From: an uncultured Clostridia bacterium
GTDB taxonomy: Bacteria; Bacillota; Clostridia; TANB77; CAG-508
Reading direction: 5' to 3'
NCBI GenBank assembly: GCA_934155265.1
Contig: CAKPGU010000003.1
Coordinates: forward strand, 62,001-126,000
DNA: 64,000 bases
This document shows, piece by piece, positions 52,358 to 61,195 of this stretch (position 1 is its first letter; each line of letters starts with the position of its first letter). The notes below the pieces were generated by a model. That model ran no database searches and was not told where the DNA came from. It saw nothing but the letters and a program-made list of their open reading frames with translations. Position numbers and translations under genes: made by a program.

Positions 52358-52762
52358 ATGAAAACAAAGAAAATAATATGTGTATTAATACTTATAGTAG
52401 TAAGCATTTTATTTGTTTTTACATTATTTGATTTTTTTCGAAGTTTATTTGTATCAAACTTTGAAATAGTTGTAAATAATAAAAATAGAGCAGAAATAAA
52501 TGAAATGATTGAAAATTTCTGCGATGATCCAAATAAAATTAATAGAATTAGATTTGAGGTTGAACTAGGAGACGGAGAATTACGATTATATAACTATTTT
52601 CATTTAGAGAAAAAAACAATTGCTTCTCAGTCAGATAAGATAATGGATTATATGTGTGAAAATGGAACATCAGTAAAGGGAATATGCTTATTTCAGATGT
52701 TAATTGAAACAATAATATTTTTGTATGTAAAATCAATCTTGGATTCTGAGAATGAACAATAA
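52358..52762 (+). CDS. small membrane protein, unknown function
   Basis: 134 residues from ATG 52358 (AGGAGGAG upstream). A hydrophobic helix at residues 5-24, a soluble domain of 85 residues (RIRFEVELGDGELRLYNYF), then a second hydrophobic stretch near the C-terminus (ICLFQMLIETIIFLYVKSIL). Topology resembles the protein at 51371. It ends before a repeated terminator. Confidence 0.6.
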   Translation: MKTKKIICVLILIVVSILFVFTLFDFFRSLFVSNFEIVVNNKNRAEINEMIENFCDDPNKINRIRFEVELGDGELRLYNYFHLEKKTIASQSDKIMDYMCENGTSVKGICLFQMLIETIIFLYVKSILDSENEQ

Positions 52763-52774
52763 ATTACAGATTTT

Positions 52775-52800
52775 AAAGCAGATAATTATCTGCTTTTGTG
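52775..52800 (+). terminator. repeated terminator element, copy 3
   Basis: A shortened copy: a perfect palindrome AAAGCAGATAATTATCTGCTTTT without the central AGTTGAT of the other copies, followed by GTGATA. Confidence 0.75.
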
Positions 52801-52866
52801 ATAGGATGAGTAAAAATAAAATAGTAATATGAATTTATAAATAAAATACATATTAAGGAGTTTCTT

Positions 52867-53402
52867 ATGTCAAAAATTTTAGAGGAAGAAATATATGGTA
52901 AAGTAGCGACACCAAAAAGAAAAATATTAGGAGAATTTATAGAAAAATATGTTATACTATCTCTAATTCCATTTACCATTTATCGTATTGGAATTTATAT
53001 TATAACAGATATTTGGTCAAAAGCAATGCAAGAAGAACAATTTTCAATAAATTCTATATTAAATTATTATAATATAGCAAATGAGTTGTCATATAAAATT
53101 TTGTTTTTTTCTAGTGCAATAGTATTAGCAGGATTATATTTTTCTGTATTACTACATTTTTTTATTTTATATCATATAATAATGAAATTAAATTCAATTC
53201 TGTATTAGGAAATAGATTTGAGTGGTTATCTAACAATGAAAAGAAGAAAAATAGTACCGAAAACTATGATGTAAAAAAATATATTACTGATATAGAAAAT
53301 TGTTATAAAACAAATTTAACTATAGTGTTGATTACTAATTTTTCTTGTACAATAATTGAGATTTTGTTACAAAAAAAGATACTAGATAGCAATAGCTATT
53401 AA
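52867..53402 (+). pseudogene. membrane protein gene split by one frameshift
   Basis: ATG 52867 (AAGGAG upstream) opens a frame with two hydrophobic helices (VILSLIPFTIYRIGIYIIT and a second around residue 85) that stops at about 53206-53208. Shifted by one base near 53188-53195, the next frame continues KFNSVLGNRFEWLSNN and runs to TAA 53400-53402, adding a third hydrophobic stretch (TIVLITNFSCTIIEILL). The joined product would be about 178 residues. No family recognised. Confidence 0.55.
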
Positions 53403-53561
53403 AATAGAAGAATATACAATTCAATAAATTACAAACTAACATTCTGTTAGGAAAATATAATTACTCAACTATTATTTGATATAGAAATCCCCACACTCAA
53501 CCAATGGTTTGTAGACTTTTAGATGACAATATTTTATAATTAATTAAAGGAGGGAAATGAA
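53403..53561. other. intergenic stretch before the XRE regulator
   Basis: A+T-rich, with no open frame longer than about 20 codons. It includes one GC-richer patch (CCCCACACTCAACC around 53490). No convincing promoter dyad seen. Confidence 0.4.
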
Positions 53562-54047
53562 ATGAATCAGATTAAAATTGGAAAATTTATAGCTGAATGT
53601 AGAAAAAATAGTAACTTAACTCAAATGCAATTAGCTGAAAAATTAAATATAACAGATAGAGCTATTTCAAAATGGGAAAATGGAAAAGCAATGCCTGATT
53701 CATCAATAATGCTAGATTTATGCAAGGAATTAAAAATAAGTGTAAATGAATTGTTAAGTGGGGAGATGATAGATATGAAAAATTATAATAAAATAGCAGA
53801 AGAAAATCTATTTAAATTGAACGAAAGTAATGAAAAAAAGAAAAAAAATATATTGAAATCTGCAATAGTGATAGGATTATTAATTTTTATAATTATAATA
53901 ATACAATTATATTCATATACAAAGCAAATTTCAAAATCAAATCTTAATAATGTACTAGAACAAGCTCAACAAAATCAAGAAATATATATTAAGATTCAGG
54001 AATTAGAAGAGAGAGTAAATGAATTAGAAAAGAATGTGTTACATTAA
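53562..54047 (+). CDS. XRE-family regulator with a membrane anchor
   Basis: 161 residues. An N-terminal helix-turn-helix (residues 6-62: IAECRKNSNLTQMQLAEKL, ITDRAISKWENGKAMPDSS) is joined to one membrane helix (about 99-118, rich in Ile) and a C-terminal coiled coil (IKIQELEERVNELEKN). Such membrane-tethered regulators are common in Firmicutes. AAAGGAGGG precedes ATG 53562. It lies upstream of the mgtA-type gene and may sense an envelope signal. Confidence 0.85.
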   Translation: MNQIKIGKFIAECRKNSNLTQMQLAEKLNITDRAISKWENGKAMPDSSIMLDLCKELKISVNELLSGEMIDMKNYNKIAEENLFKLNESNEKKKKNILKSAIVIGLLIFIIIIIQLYSYTKQISKSNLNNVLEQAQQNQEIYIKIQELEERVNELEKNVLH

Positions 54048-54071
54048 TCAGAAAGATAAATTACAATTCTT

Positions 54072-54115
54072 AGAGCAGATAGTTAGTTGATAATTATCTG
54101 CTTTTGTGATATAAA
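54072..54115 (+). terminator. repeated terminator element, copy 4
   Basis: AGAGCAGATAGTTAG and TAATTATCTGCTTTT arms followed by GTGATATAAA. Same family as 38338, 42962 and 52775. Confidence 0.7.
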
Positions 54116-54154
54116 AATAAAAAATGATAATAATATACAAAAAGGAAGGAATCA

Positions 54155-56764
54155 ATGAGTATAGAAGATAAAAGTAAAGAAATAGAATTAAAATTAAAAG
54201 AATATGGAAAAATGGACAATGAAGAAATATTAAAAAAATTTAAAACTTCATATGAAGGGTTAAGTTGTGTTGAAATAGAAGAAAAACAGGATGAATATGG
54301 AAAAAATATATTAGATTTTAAAAATAACAACACAGTATTTAATAGATTAAAAGAAGCCTTTATTAATCCATTTAATATAGTACTCATATTAGTTGCAATT
54401 ATTACATTTTTTACAGATGTCATAATTGCAACTAATAAAGATTATTTAACTTTTATATTAATTGTCAGCACAGTATTTATTTCTGCAATGATTTCATTTT
54501 TTCAGCAAACAAATTCTGATAAAGCAGCACAAAAACTAAAGAAGATGATTTCAAATAAAATAGATATTATACGAGATGGAAATGTGGAAGTTGTAGACGT
54601 TGAAGAAATTGTACCAGGGGATATTGTAAAATTATCATCTGGAGATATGATTCCAGGAGATGTTAGATTTTTGGAAACAAAAGATTTATTTATAGACCAA
54701 GCATCATTAACAGGAGAATCTAATCCAGTAGAAAAATTTTCTGTTTTAAAAGATCCAAATGCAGAATTGACAGATATATCTAATATTGGATTTATGGGAA
54801 CAAATGTTGTAAGTGGAACCGCTTTATCAATAATAGTTGGAACTGGAAATAAGACTTATTTTGGTAGCATGACCAAATCTTTATATAGTGTGAATGAGAA
54901 AAACAGTTTTGAAAAGGGAGTAGATAGTGTAAGTAAATTATTAATAAAATTTATGGTTATTATGGTTCCAATTATATTAATTATTAATTTATATACTAAA
55001 GGAAACTGGTGGGAATCTCTAATTTTTGCAATAACAATAGCTGTTGGTCTAACACCAGAAATGTTGCCGGTTATTATGACATCTACACTTGCTAAAGGAG
55101 CAGTAGACATGTCTAAAAAGAAAACAATAGTAAAAAGATTAAGCAGTATACAAACTTTTGGAGAAATGAATATTTTATGTACAGATAAAACTGGAACATT
55201 AACAGAAGATGAAATTGTTTTAGAAAAATATATGGATGTGGAAGGAAATGAAAGCAAAAGAGTTTTAAAACATGCCTTTTTAAATAGCTATTTTCAAACA
55301 GGTTTAAAAAATCTAATTGATGTTGCAATTATATCACGAGCAGAAAAAGAAAATATGAGTATATTAAAAGAAACTTATATAAGAGAAGATGAAATACCAT
55401 TTGATTTTTCAAGAAGACGAATGAGTGTTGTTTTAAGAGACAAAAATGATAAAAGACAATTAATAACCAAAGGAGCAGTTGATGAAATTATGTCTATTTG
55501 CTCATATATTGACATGAATGGAGAAGTAATAGAATTAACACAAGAACTAAAAGAAAAAACATATAAAGTATATGAAAAAAATAATCATGAAGGATTAAGA
55601 ATTGTTGCAGTTGCACAAAAAAATCATATACATGGAATAGAATCCTTTGGAGTAGATGATGAACAAAATATGGTTTTAATAGGTTTTGTAGGATTTTTAG
55701 ATCCACCAAAAGAAAGTGCAAAACAAGCTATTAATGCACTGAAAAGACATGGTGTTGATACTGTAGTGTTAACAGGAGATAGCGAAGGTGTTGCTGTAAA
55801 TGTATGTAAAAAAGTAGGGATTTCTACTGATAATTGTTTGACAGGAAAAGATATTGAGGGTATGACTGATAATGAACTAAAAGAAATAACAAAAATGTGT
55901 CATTTGTATTCAAAACTTTCACCGCTTCAAAAACAAAGAATAGTTCGAATTTATCAAGAACAAGGAAATACAGTTGGATATATGGGTGATGGAATAAATG
56001 ATAGTCCACCATTAAAACAAGCAGATGTAGGAATTTCTGTTGATACAGCAGTAGATATAGCAAAAGAAACGGCCGACATTATTCTTTTAGAAAAAGATTT
56101 AAATGTTTTAGAACAAGGTGTAATTATAGGGAGAAAAACATTTACTAATATTTTAAAATACTTAAAAATGGCTACAAGCGGAAATTTTGGAAATATGTTA
56201 TCAATTATAATTGCAAGTATATTTTTACCATTTTTGCCAATGCTTCCAATTCATATTCTGATACAAAATCTATTAAATGATTTTGCACAAATAGGAATGC
56301 CATTTGATAATGTGGACAGTGAATACTTGCAAAGACCTAAAAAGTGGAATACCAATGAATTAGAAAAGTATATGTTTAGGTTTGGAATTATAAGTACATT
56401 TTTAGATGTTTTATGCTTTATAATTTTGTGGTTTGTTATGAAATTTAATACTATAGAGAAAGCGGTTCTATTCCAAACAGGATGGTTTGCATTTGGAATT
56501 ATTTCACAAACTTTAATTATACACTTAATGAGAACACCTAATATACCATTTATTACAAGTAAGCCATCTAAGCAATTGGTGATTTCAACTTTATCAATAA
56601 CAATACTAACCTTAATAATCTCATTTACAGATATATCAGTTATGTTTGACCTAAGTAAATTACCACCACAATATGGAATTGCTATTTTGGGGCTAATGAT
56701 AATTTATGCTATAATTATTCAAATTTATAAGAAAATTTATTTAAAAAATAATATAAAGATATAA
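54155..56764 (+). CDS. mgtA: magnesium-translocating P-type ATPase
   Basis: 869 residues, type IIIB P-type ATPase importing Mg2+. Actuator motif LTGESNPVEKF, phosphorylation site CTDKTGTLTEDEI, nucleotide-binding region FDFSRRRMSVVL and LITKGAVDEI, and hinge MGDGINDSPPLKQADVGIS. About ten membrane helices, with NFGNMLSIIIASIFLPFLP in the C-terminal set. AAAGGAAGG precedes ATG 54155. No Mg2+ leader riboswitch was recognised in the short upstream gap; a repeated terminator sits there instead. Confidence 0.95.
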   Translation: MSIEDKSKEIELKLKEYGKMDNEEILKKFKTSYEGLSCVEIEEKQDEYGKNILDFKNNNTVFNRLKEAFINPFNIVLILVAIITFFTDVIIATNKDYLTFILIVSTVFISAMISFFQQTNSDKAAQKLKKMISNKIDIIRDGNVEVVDVEEIVPGDIVKLSSGDMIPGDVRFLETKDLFIDQASLTGESNPVEKFSVLKDPNAELTDISNIGFMGTNVVSGTALSIIVGTGNKTYFGSMTKSLYSVNEKNSFEKGVDSVSKLLIKFMVIMVPIILIINLYTKGNWWESLIFAITIAVGLTPEMLPVIMTSTLAKGAVDMSKKKTIVKRLSSIQTFGEMNILCTDKTGTLTEDEIVLEKYMDVEGNESKRVLKHAFLNSYFQTGLKNLIDVAIISRAEKENMSILKETYIREDEIPFDFSRRRMSVVLRDKNDKRQLITKGAVDEIMSICSYIDMNGEVIELTQELKEKTYKVYEKNNHEGLRIVAVAQKNHIHGIESFGVDDEQNMVLIGFVGFLDPPKESAKQAINALKRHGVDTVVLTGDSEGVAVNVCKKVGISTDNCLTGKDIEGMTDNELKEITKMCHLYSKLSPLQKQRIVRIYQEQGNTVGYMGDGINDSPPLKQADVGISVDTAVDIAKETADIILLEKDLNVLEQGVIIGRKTFTNILKYLKMATSGNFGNMLSIIIASIFLPFLPMLPIHILIQNLLNDFAQIGMPFDNVDSEYLQRPKKWNTNELEKYMFRFGIISTFLDVLCFIILWFVMKFNTIEKAVLFQTGWFAFGIISQTLIIHLMRTPNIPFITSKPSKQLVISTLSITILTLIISFTDISVMFDLSKLPPQYGIAILGLMIIYAIIIQIYKKIYLKNNIKI

Positions 56765-56787
56765 AAAAGAAAGAAGTAAATGTAATA

Positions 56788-56957
56788 ATGAACTCTATTG
56801 AATATGGAAAAACTGTGACATAGTAGTTGGAACAAATGGAAGTCTAACAGGCTATGGAGGAGGAATAAAAAATAAAGTTGCATTATTGACATTAGAAAGA
56901 AATGATATGAGTAATTTTTTATTCCAAAGAGAGGTACAGTATTATGATAAGATGTAA
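56788..56957 (+). pseudogene. decayed fragment between mgtA and tag
   Basis: ATG 56788 gives 11 codons and a stop. In another frame the stretch CDIVVGTNGSLTGYGGGIKN and KVALLTLERNDMSNFLF follows to TAA 56955-56957, overlapping the start of tag. The glycine-rich piece looks like genuine protein, but I could not name the family. Confidence 0.45.
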
Positions 56958-57504
56958 ATGGTGTAATTTAAAAAATCAAAAATATATAGAATATCACGAC
57001 AATGAGTGGTGTAAGCCAAATTATGATGAACAATATTTATACGAAATGTTAATACTAGAATCTTTTCAAGCAGGCTTATCTTGGGAATGTGTGTTAAATA
57101 AAAGAGAAGATTTTAGGAAAGCATTTGATAATTTTAATATAAATAAAATATGTGATTATGAAGAAGACAAAATCCAAGAACTATTGCAAAATGAAAAAAT
57201 TATAAGAAATAAATTAAAAATAAAAGCTACTATAAACAATAGTAAAATTTTTAAGAAAATTCAAATTGAATATGGAACATTTTATAATTATTTACAAACA
57301 TTTACGAATGATAAAATTATTTATGAAATAGATAAAACTACAAATCAATTATCAGATATGTTATCAAAAGATTTACAAAAAAGAGGCATGAAATTTGTGG
57401 GAAGTACTATAATATATTCATATTTACAAGCAATTGGAGTTATATATTCACATGATAAAGAATGTTTTTTATATAAGGAGGAACAAAAACGAAAAAGATT
57501 TTAA
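56944..57504 (+). CDS. tag: DNA-3-methyladenine glycosylase I
   Basis: Removes 3-methyladenine from alkylated DNA. 186 residues. Zinc ligands are visible: Cys4 in MIRCKWC, His18 in EYHDNEWC, and the C-terminal YSHDKECFLY. The catalytic Glu lies in LILESFQAGLSW. GMKFVGSTIIYSYLQAIGVI is typical. GAGAGG precedes ATG 56944. Confidence 0.95.
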   Translation: MIRCKWCNLKNQKYIEYHDNEWCKPNYDEQYLYEMLILESFQAGLSWECVLNKREDFRKAFDNFNINKICDYEEDKIQELLQNEKIIRNKLKIKATINNSKIFKKIQIEYGTFYNYLQTFTNDKIIYEIDKTTNQLSDMLSKDLQKRGMKFVGSTIIYSYLQAIGVIYSHDKECFLYKEEQKRKRF

Positions 57505-57705
57505 TAATAACAAGTTCATTAAGAGAACAAAGTAATTCAAATTTATTAGCTGAAGCATTTTAGGAGGGGAAGAAGAAAGTGGAAATAGTGTAAAAATAAT
57601 ATCATTAAGAGAAAATAGAATTGCACCTTGTGTAGGATGTGGAAGTAAGAAAAAGATGCGCAATGTAATTCGCATCCTATTTTGTATATGAAATTAGAAA
57701 GATAA
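57489..57705 (+). pseudogene. flavodoxin-like NAD(P)H/FMN reductase remnant
   Basis: AAGGAGG is followed by ACG where a start ATG is expected (57489-57491), then KKILIITSSLREQSNSNLLA as in NADPH-dependent FMN reductase-like proteins. After EAF a stop and frameshift follow; the next frame reads SVKIISLRENRIAPCVGCGS, and a further shift gives a Cys-containing tail to TAA 57703-57705. Start codon loss plus at least two frameshifts make this a clear pseudogene. Confidence 0.75.
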
Positions 57706-57733
57706 ATTATAACTAATATAGGAGAAAAAAGTA

Positions 57734-58069
57734 ATGAATAAAGAAGAAATAATAAAGTATTGTTTAACATTAGAAAATACATATAAAGATTGTCCGTTTC
57801 CAAATGATTTTGATTCAATAACAATGAAACACCTTAAAAATAAAAAGTGGTTTGCCCTAATAATGAATGTTGATAATAAATTATATCTTAATGTAAAAAC
57901 AGACCCTAATTATTCTGATATACTGAGAAATACGTACAATTACATAATACCTGCATATCATATGAATAAGGAACATTGGAATACAATTATTATAAACGAA
58001 GAAGTTGATACAACACTAGTTAAAGAATTAATAGAACAAAGTTATCAATTAACTAGTAACACGAAATAA
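57734..58069 (+). CDS. MmcQ/YjbR family protein, copy 2
   Basis: 111 residues, a close paralogue of 50508 (CLTLENTYKDCPFPNDFDSI, MNVDNKLYLNVKTDPNYSDI, AYHMNKEHWNTIII). Differences are mostly conservative, and many are silent at the DNA level, so the duplication is not brand new. GGAGAAAA precedes ATG 57734. Confidence 0.9.
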   Translation: MNKEEIIKYCLTLENTYKDCPFPNDFDSITMKHLKNKKWFALIMNVDNKLYLNVKTDPNYSDILRNTYNYIIPAYHMNKEHWNTIIINEEVDTTLVKELIEQSYQLTSNTK

Positions 58070-58175
58070 TGTAAAATATACCAAAATAGTTTACAATAAA
58101 ATATAAAAATGATATAATTTTTGTGATATAAAAAACTTATAAAATCCTGAAAATAAATATTTAAGGAGGAAAAAT

Positions 58176-58763
58176 ATGGAGAAAAAATTGCGGGAACAAG
58201 TAGAAGAGTTTTTCGAATACAATAAAGAAATAGGGCAATTATGTGCTGAAAACTTTAAAGAAAAGAAAGAAAAAGATATAGTCTTGTTTTGGATTAGATG
58301 TATAAATTTTGAAATATATTTTAAACAAGGACTAGGAAGGTTTCAGTACAACTCTTCAAATTTATCTTATGGAATTGAAGGAACAAAACTAGATATTAAA
58401 CAATTAACAGAAGAACAATTTCAAGAAATTCTTGATTTTTATTTAAAGAAAGGATATAAACTTAATTACTTAGATGATACTGTAACAGAACATCCAAAAG
58501 TCATTGTTATAAAATGGGATGAATATGAAAAGCAAACAATAGATGATAAAAAATATATTTTAAGATTTAAGAAAAATAAATTAAAAAAACTGTATAGTAT
58601 CAATAAAAAAGAAAATAACTGTTTAAAATCTTTTTGGTATTCAGTTAAAGATTTCTATTGGTATTTATTTTTGAATCATAGCTATTGTTTAAATGCAATG
58701 AAACAAAATAGAAAAACGAGAAAGTCAAAAAAGGTAATTGAAAAAAGAAAAAACAAGAATTAA
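58176..58763 (+). CDS. soluble protein of unknown function
   Basis: 195 residues from ATG 58176 (AAGGAGGA upstream). The N-terminal half is acidic and helical (LREQVEEFFEYNKEIGQLC), the middle has LTEEQFQEILDFYLKKGYKL, and the C-terminus is strongly basic (KQNRKTRKSKKVIEKRKNK), which suggests nucleic-acid or membrane-surface contact. No family recognised. A terminator follows at 58816. Confidence 0.65.
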   Translation: MEKKLREQVEEFFEYNKEIGQLCAENFKEKKEKDIVLFWIRCINFEIYFKQGLGRFQYNSSNLSYGIEGTKLDIKQLTEEQFQEILDFYLKKGYKLNYLDDTVTEHPKVIVIKWDEYEKQTIDDKKYILRFKKNKLKKLYSINKKENNCLKSFWYSVKDFYWYLFLNHSYCLNAMKQNRKTRKSKKVIEKRKNKN

Positions 58764-58815
58764 AAGTTCCAGAACTTCAATAATTTAAAGACAGAATTTG
58801 TCGATTATTAATACT

Positions 58816-58860
58816 AAAAAAACATATATTAGATCAATATGATTTTGTATATGTTTTTTT
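58816..58860. terminator. bidirectional terminator
   Basis: A 13-bp stem (58816-58828 with 58848-58860) whose ends are runs of seven A and seven T, so it can work on both strands. Confidence 0.8.
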
Positions 58861-58888
58861 GTCTTTTAGAAATGTTTTGTGTTATAAT
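58859..58888 (+). promoter_or_regulatory. promoter of the 58933-62035 operon
   Basis: TTGTCT (58859-58864), 18 bases, TATAAT (58883-58888). The -35 box touches the preceding terminator. Confidence 0.6.
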
Positions 58889-58932
58889 ATTTGTATAGCA
58901 AAAGAAAAATAAAATGTAAAAGGGGATGGAAT

Positions 58933-61173
58933 ATGAAAGATTTAATTTTAAATCCACAAACAGATGATGAAATTGAAGTTGAATATAGTATAGAATATCC
59001 AACTAAAAAGTTATTAGGAGGGGATACTAGTAAAACAAAAGAATCATATTCAGAAATAATAAGTGCTGAAAGTAAAATTGAAACTTTTGAATTTGAACAA
59101 GGAATAACAGAATTTGATAAAACAAATTATTTACTATCAGCCGCTTCTGGATTATTATCAGGACTATTAAATGTGTTTTGGAGTAAAGAGTTTGACTTAA
59201 CTGAGGCGCAAAACTGGGGAAAAGAAAAAATAGAAAAACTAGTATGCAAAACAGCAAAAATGCAAGGATGCAAAAAAGAAGATTTAAGTAGTGCAATAGC
59301 TTTCTTAGAAAAGAAATTTCCTATTGTTGCAGATAAACTTACAAATGATTATGGAGGAGGATACTCACATCATTTAAGAGATTTTTCACATCATCCAACA
59401 ATATTAGGATTAATAGCATCAATACTAAATCAATATCATATTGGAATTGGTACTGATACAAATGGAAATTTAAAAATAATTCCAATAGAAGATAATCCTT
59501 ATATTGGAAAAAACTTTGAAGAAAAAATCTTTAATGGAGTTATAATGTGGGTATTGCATCTTGTAAGTGATATGGCTGGTTCTAGTTTAAACCCTGGAAA
59601 GGGAACAGGGATACCTGGACCAATACTATCATTTTTTAAGGAAATATCTACAATGCCAATAATAAAAGATATCAAAACGAAATATAAAGATGATGAAATA
59701 ACTTTATCAGTATTTATTTCAAAATTATTTAATGGTACTTATTTTAAAGATGAAAATAATAATCCAATTAGAATTGACCTGAGAACAGAAATAGGAGTTT
59801 TAGCATTTCAAAGTAAATCTGTATTAATTAATGAATGTATTGTAAGAGCGATGTATACATTAAGAAATTTGTATAAACAAATTCAATTAAAAAATGTAGA
59901 AACAATAAAAGATTTAAGAAAATTAAATGTAAAAGAAATATTACCATTTAACTCTAGATCATTAACAAGAATGTTAACAATTTCACATGGTGTATTTGTC
60001 TTAGTTGATTTATCAAAAGCTGCAATAAAATCAGGTGGAAAAGATTTTGCTAAATTTTTCTTAAACATTAATTATGTTGGTATAGGACGATTTGTATTTG
60101 CATGTAAAGCTGATGCAGGATATATAGAAGAGGAAGCAAGAAAAGGCATAGAAGAATTTATAAAAAAACATACTAAAAAAACAAAAATTATATTTGACTT
60201 TAAATTATTATCATTAACAGAAGAACAAATGAAGATTTTACATTCTTTAGAATTACAAAAAATATATTATGATATATCTTTTGCCAAGAAAGACAAAGAG
60301 AGCAAAAGCAATTGGTGTAAAAAATGGAAAGAACAAATTATAGCTAAATTAAATAAAGACAATACATATTTTATTGAAGATTCAAAAGAGTTATATAATA
60401 TAATTAATAATTCATTAAATACATCAAATGATTATTGGGTATATTTAATTGGAATAGAATTATATTTATTTAAACCATATTTTAAATTAGATTCAAGTGA
60501 TAAAAAAATAAGATTAAATACTAAATATTGTCAAGATGTTTTTGCAAAACAACAACACTGTTTATCAATAAATGAATTTAATAATCTAATAAAGACATAT
60601 AATAACTTTTATAAAAATGTTTTACAAAATAAAAGGACAAAAACTATTGTTGGAATTTCTACAACTGCTGTTGCAACGGCAATTACAGGGGGATTAGGTT
60701 GGGCATTTGCACCTCAAATTGCAACAATAATAGCTGGAGATGCAGTAGCAGGATTATCTGGAGCAGCTTTAACAAGTGCAAGTCTAGCTTTCGTTGGAGG
60801 AGGTTCACTTGCTGCTGGAGGCTTAGGCATGGCTGGTGGAACTGCTATTCTTACTGGAGGAGGAGCTCTTATTGGACTTGCTAGTTCTAGTGCTACAACA
60901 TTTGCCAATGTAATAACAAATGTATCAAATACATTTATTTTGGAAGAATGTGCTAAATTACTTACATATTGTAAATGTTGGCTTATTGAAAAATGTAACG
61001 ATATTGAAAATGTTCATAAAATTCAAGAATGTATAGAACAAACAATTTTCCAATTGGAAGAAAAATATTCAAGTGAAGTAAACAAAGATTCGATGAAACA
61101 ATTAAAAACAAATATAAAATATCTAAAAAAATGTAATAAAGCATTAGAAGATATGATAAATAAAAATATATAA
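58933..61173 (+). CDS. large uncharacterised protein with His/Asp motif and glycine-rich hydrophobic region
   Basis: 746 residues from ATG 58933 (AAAGGGGATGG upstream; the ATG at 58891 has no site). Around residues 135-160 lies GGGYSHHLRDFSHHPT, and about 70 residues later WVLHLVSDMAGSSLNPG. These clustered His/Asp residues look like a metal-binding hydrolase site. The middle has AFQSKSVLINECIVRAMYTL and NINYVGIGRFVF. Near residues 575-660 is a long Gly/Ala-rich hydrophobic stretch (GLGWAFAPQIATIIAG, GGGSLAAGGLGMAGGTAIL), which could insert in membranes. I recall similar unnamed proteins in other Clostridia, but no assigned function. First gene of a two-gene operon. Confidence 0.8.
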   Translation: MKDLILNPQTDDEIEVEYSIEYPTKKLLGGDTSKTKESYSEIISAESKIETFEFEQGITEFDKTNYLLSAASGLLSGLLNVFWSKEFDLTEAQNWGKEKIEKLVCKTAKMQGCKKEDLSSAIAFLEKKFPIVADKLTNDYGGGYSHHLRDFSHHPTILGLIASILNQYHIGIGTDTNGNLKIIPIEDNPYIGKNFEEKIFNGVIMWVLHLVSDMAGSSLNPGKGTGIPGPILSFFKEISTMPIIKDIKTKYKDDEITLSVFISKLFNGTYFKDENNNPIRIDLRTEIGVLAFQSKSVLINECIVRAMYTLRNLYKQIQLKNVETIKDLRKLNVKEILPFNSRSLTRMLTISHGVFVLVDLSKAAIKSGGKDFAKFFLNINYVGIGRFVFACKADAGYIEEEARKGIEEFIKKHTKKTKIIFDFKLLSLTEEQMKILHSLELQKIYYDISFAKKDKESKSNWCKKWKEQIIAKLNKDNTYFIEDSKELYNIINNSLNTSNDYWVYLIGIELYLFKPYFKLDSSDKKIRLNTKYCQDVFAKQQHCLSINEFNNLIKTYNNFYKNVLQNKRTKTIVGISTTAVATAITGGLGWAFAPQIATIIAGDAVAGLSGAALTSASLAFVGGGSLAAGGLGMAGGTAILTGGGALIGLASSSATTFANVITNVSNTFILEECAKLLTYCKCWLIEKCNDIENVHKIQECIEQTIFQLEEKYSSEVNKDSMKQLKTNIKYLKKCNKALEDMINKNI

Positions 61174-61195
61174 AGAAATAAAAGGAGTGTAAATT

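Noticed and set aside
53490..53530. tRNA or small RNA gene in the GC-richer patch
   Set aside because: No cloverleaf, no TTC-loop consensus and no terminator; the patch is too short.
50508..58069. Composite transposon bounded by the two yjbR copies
   Set aside because: The copies are diverged, lack terminal inverted repeats and no transposase is present.
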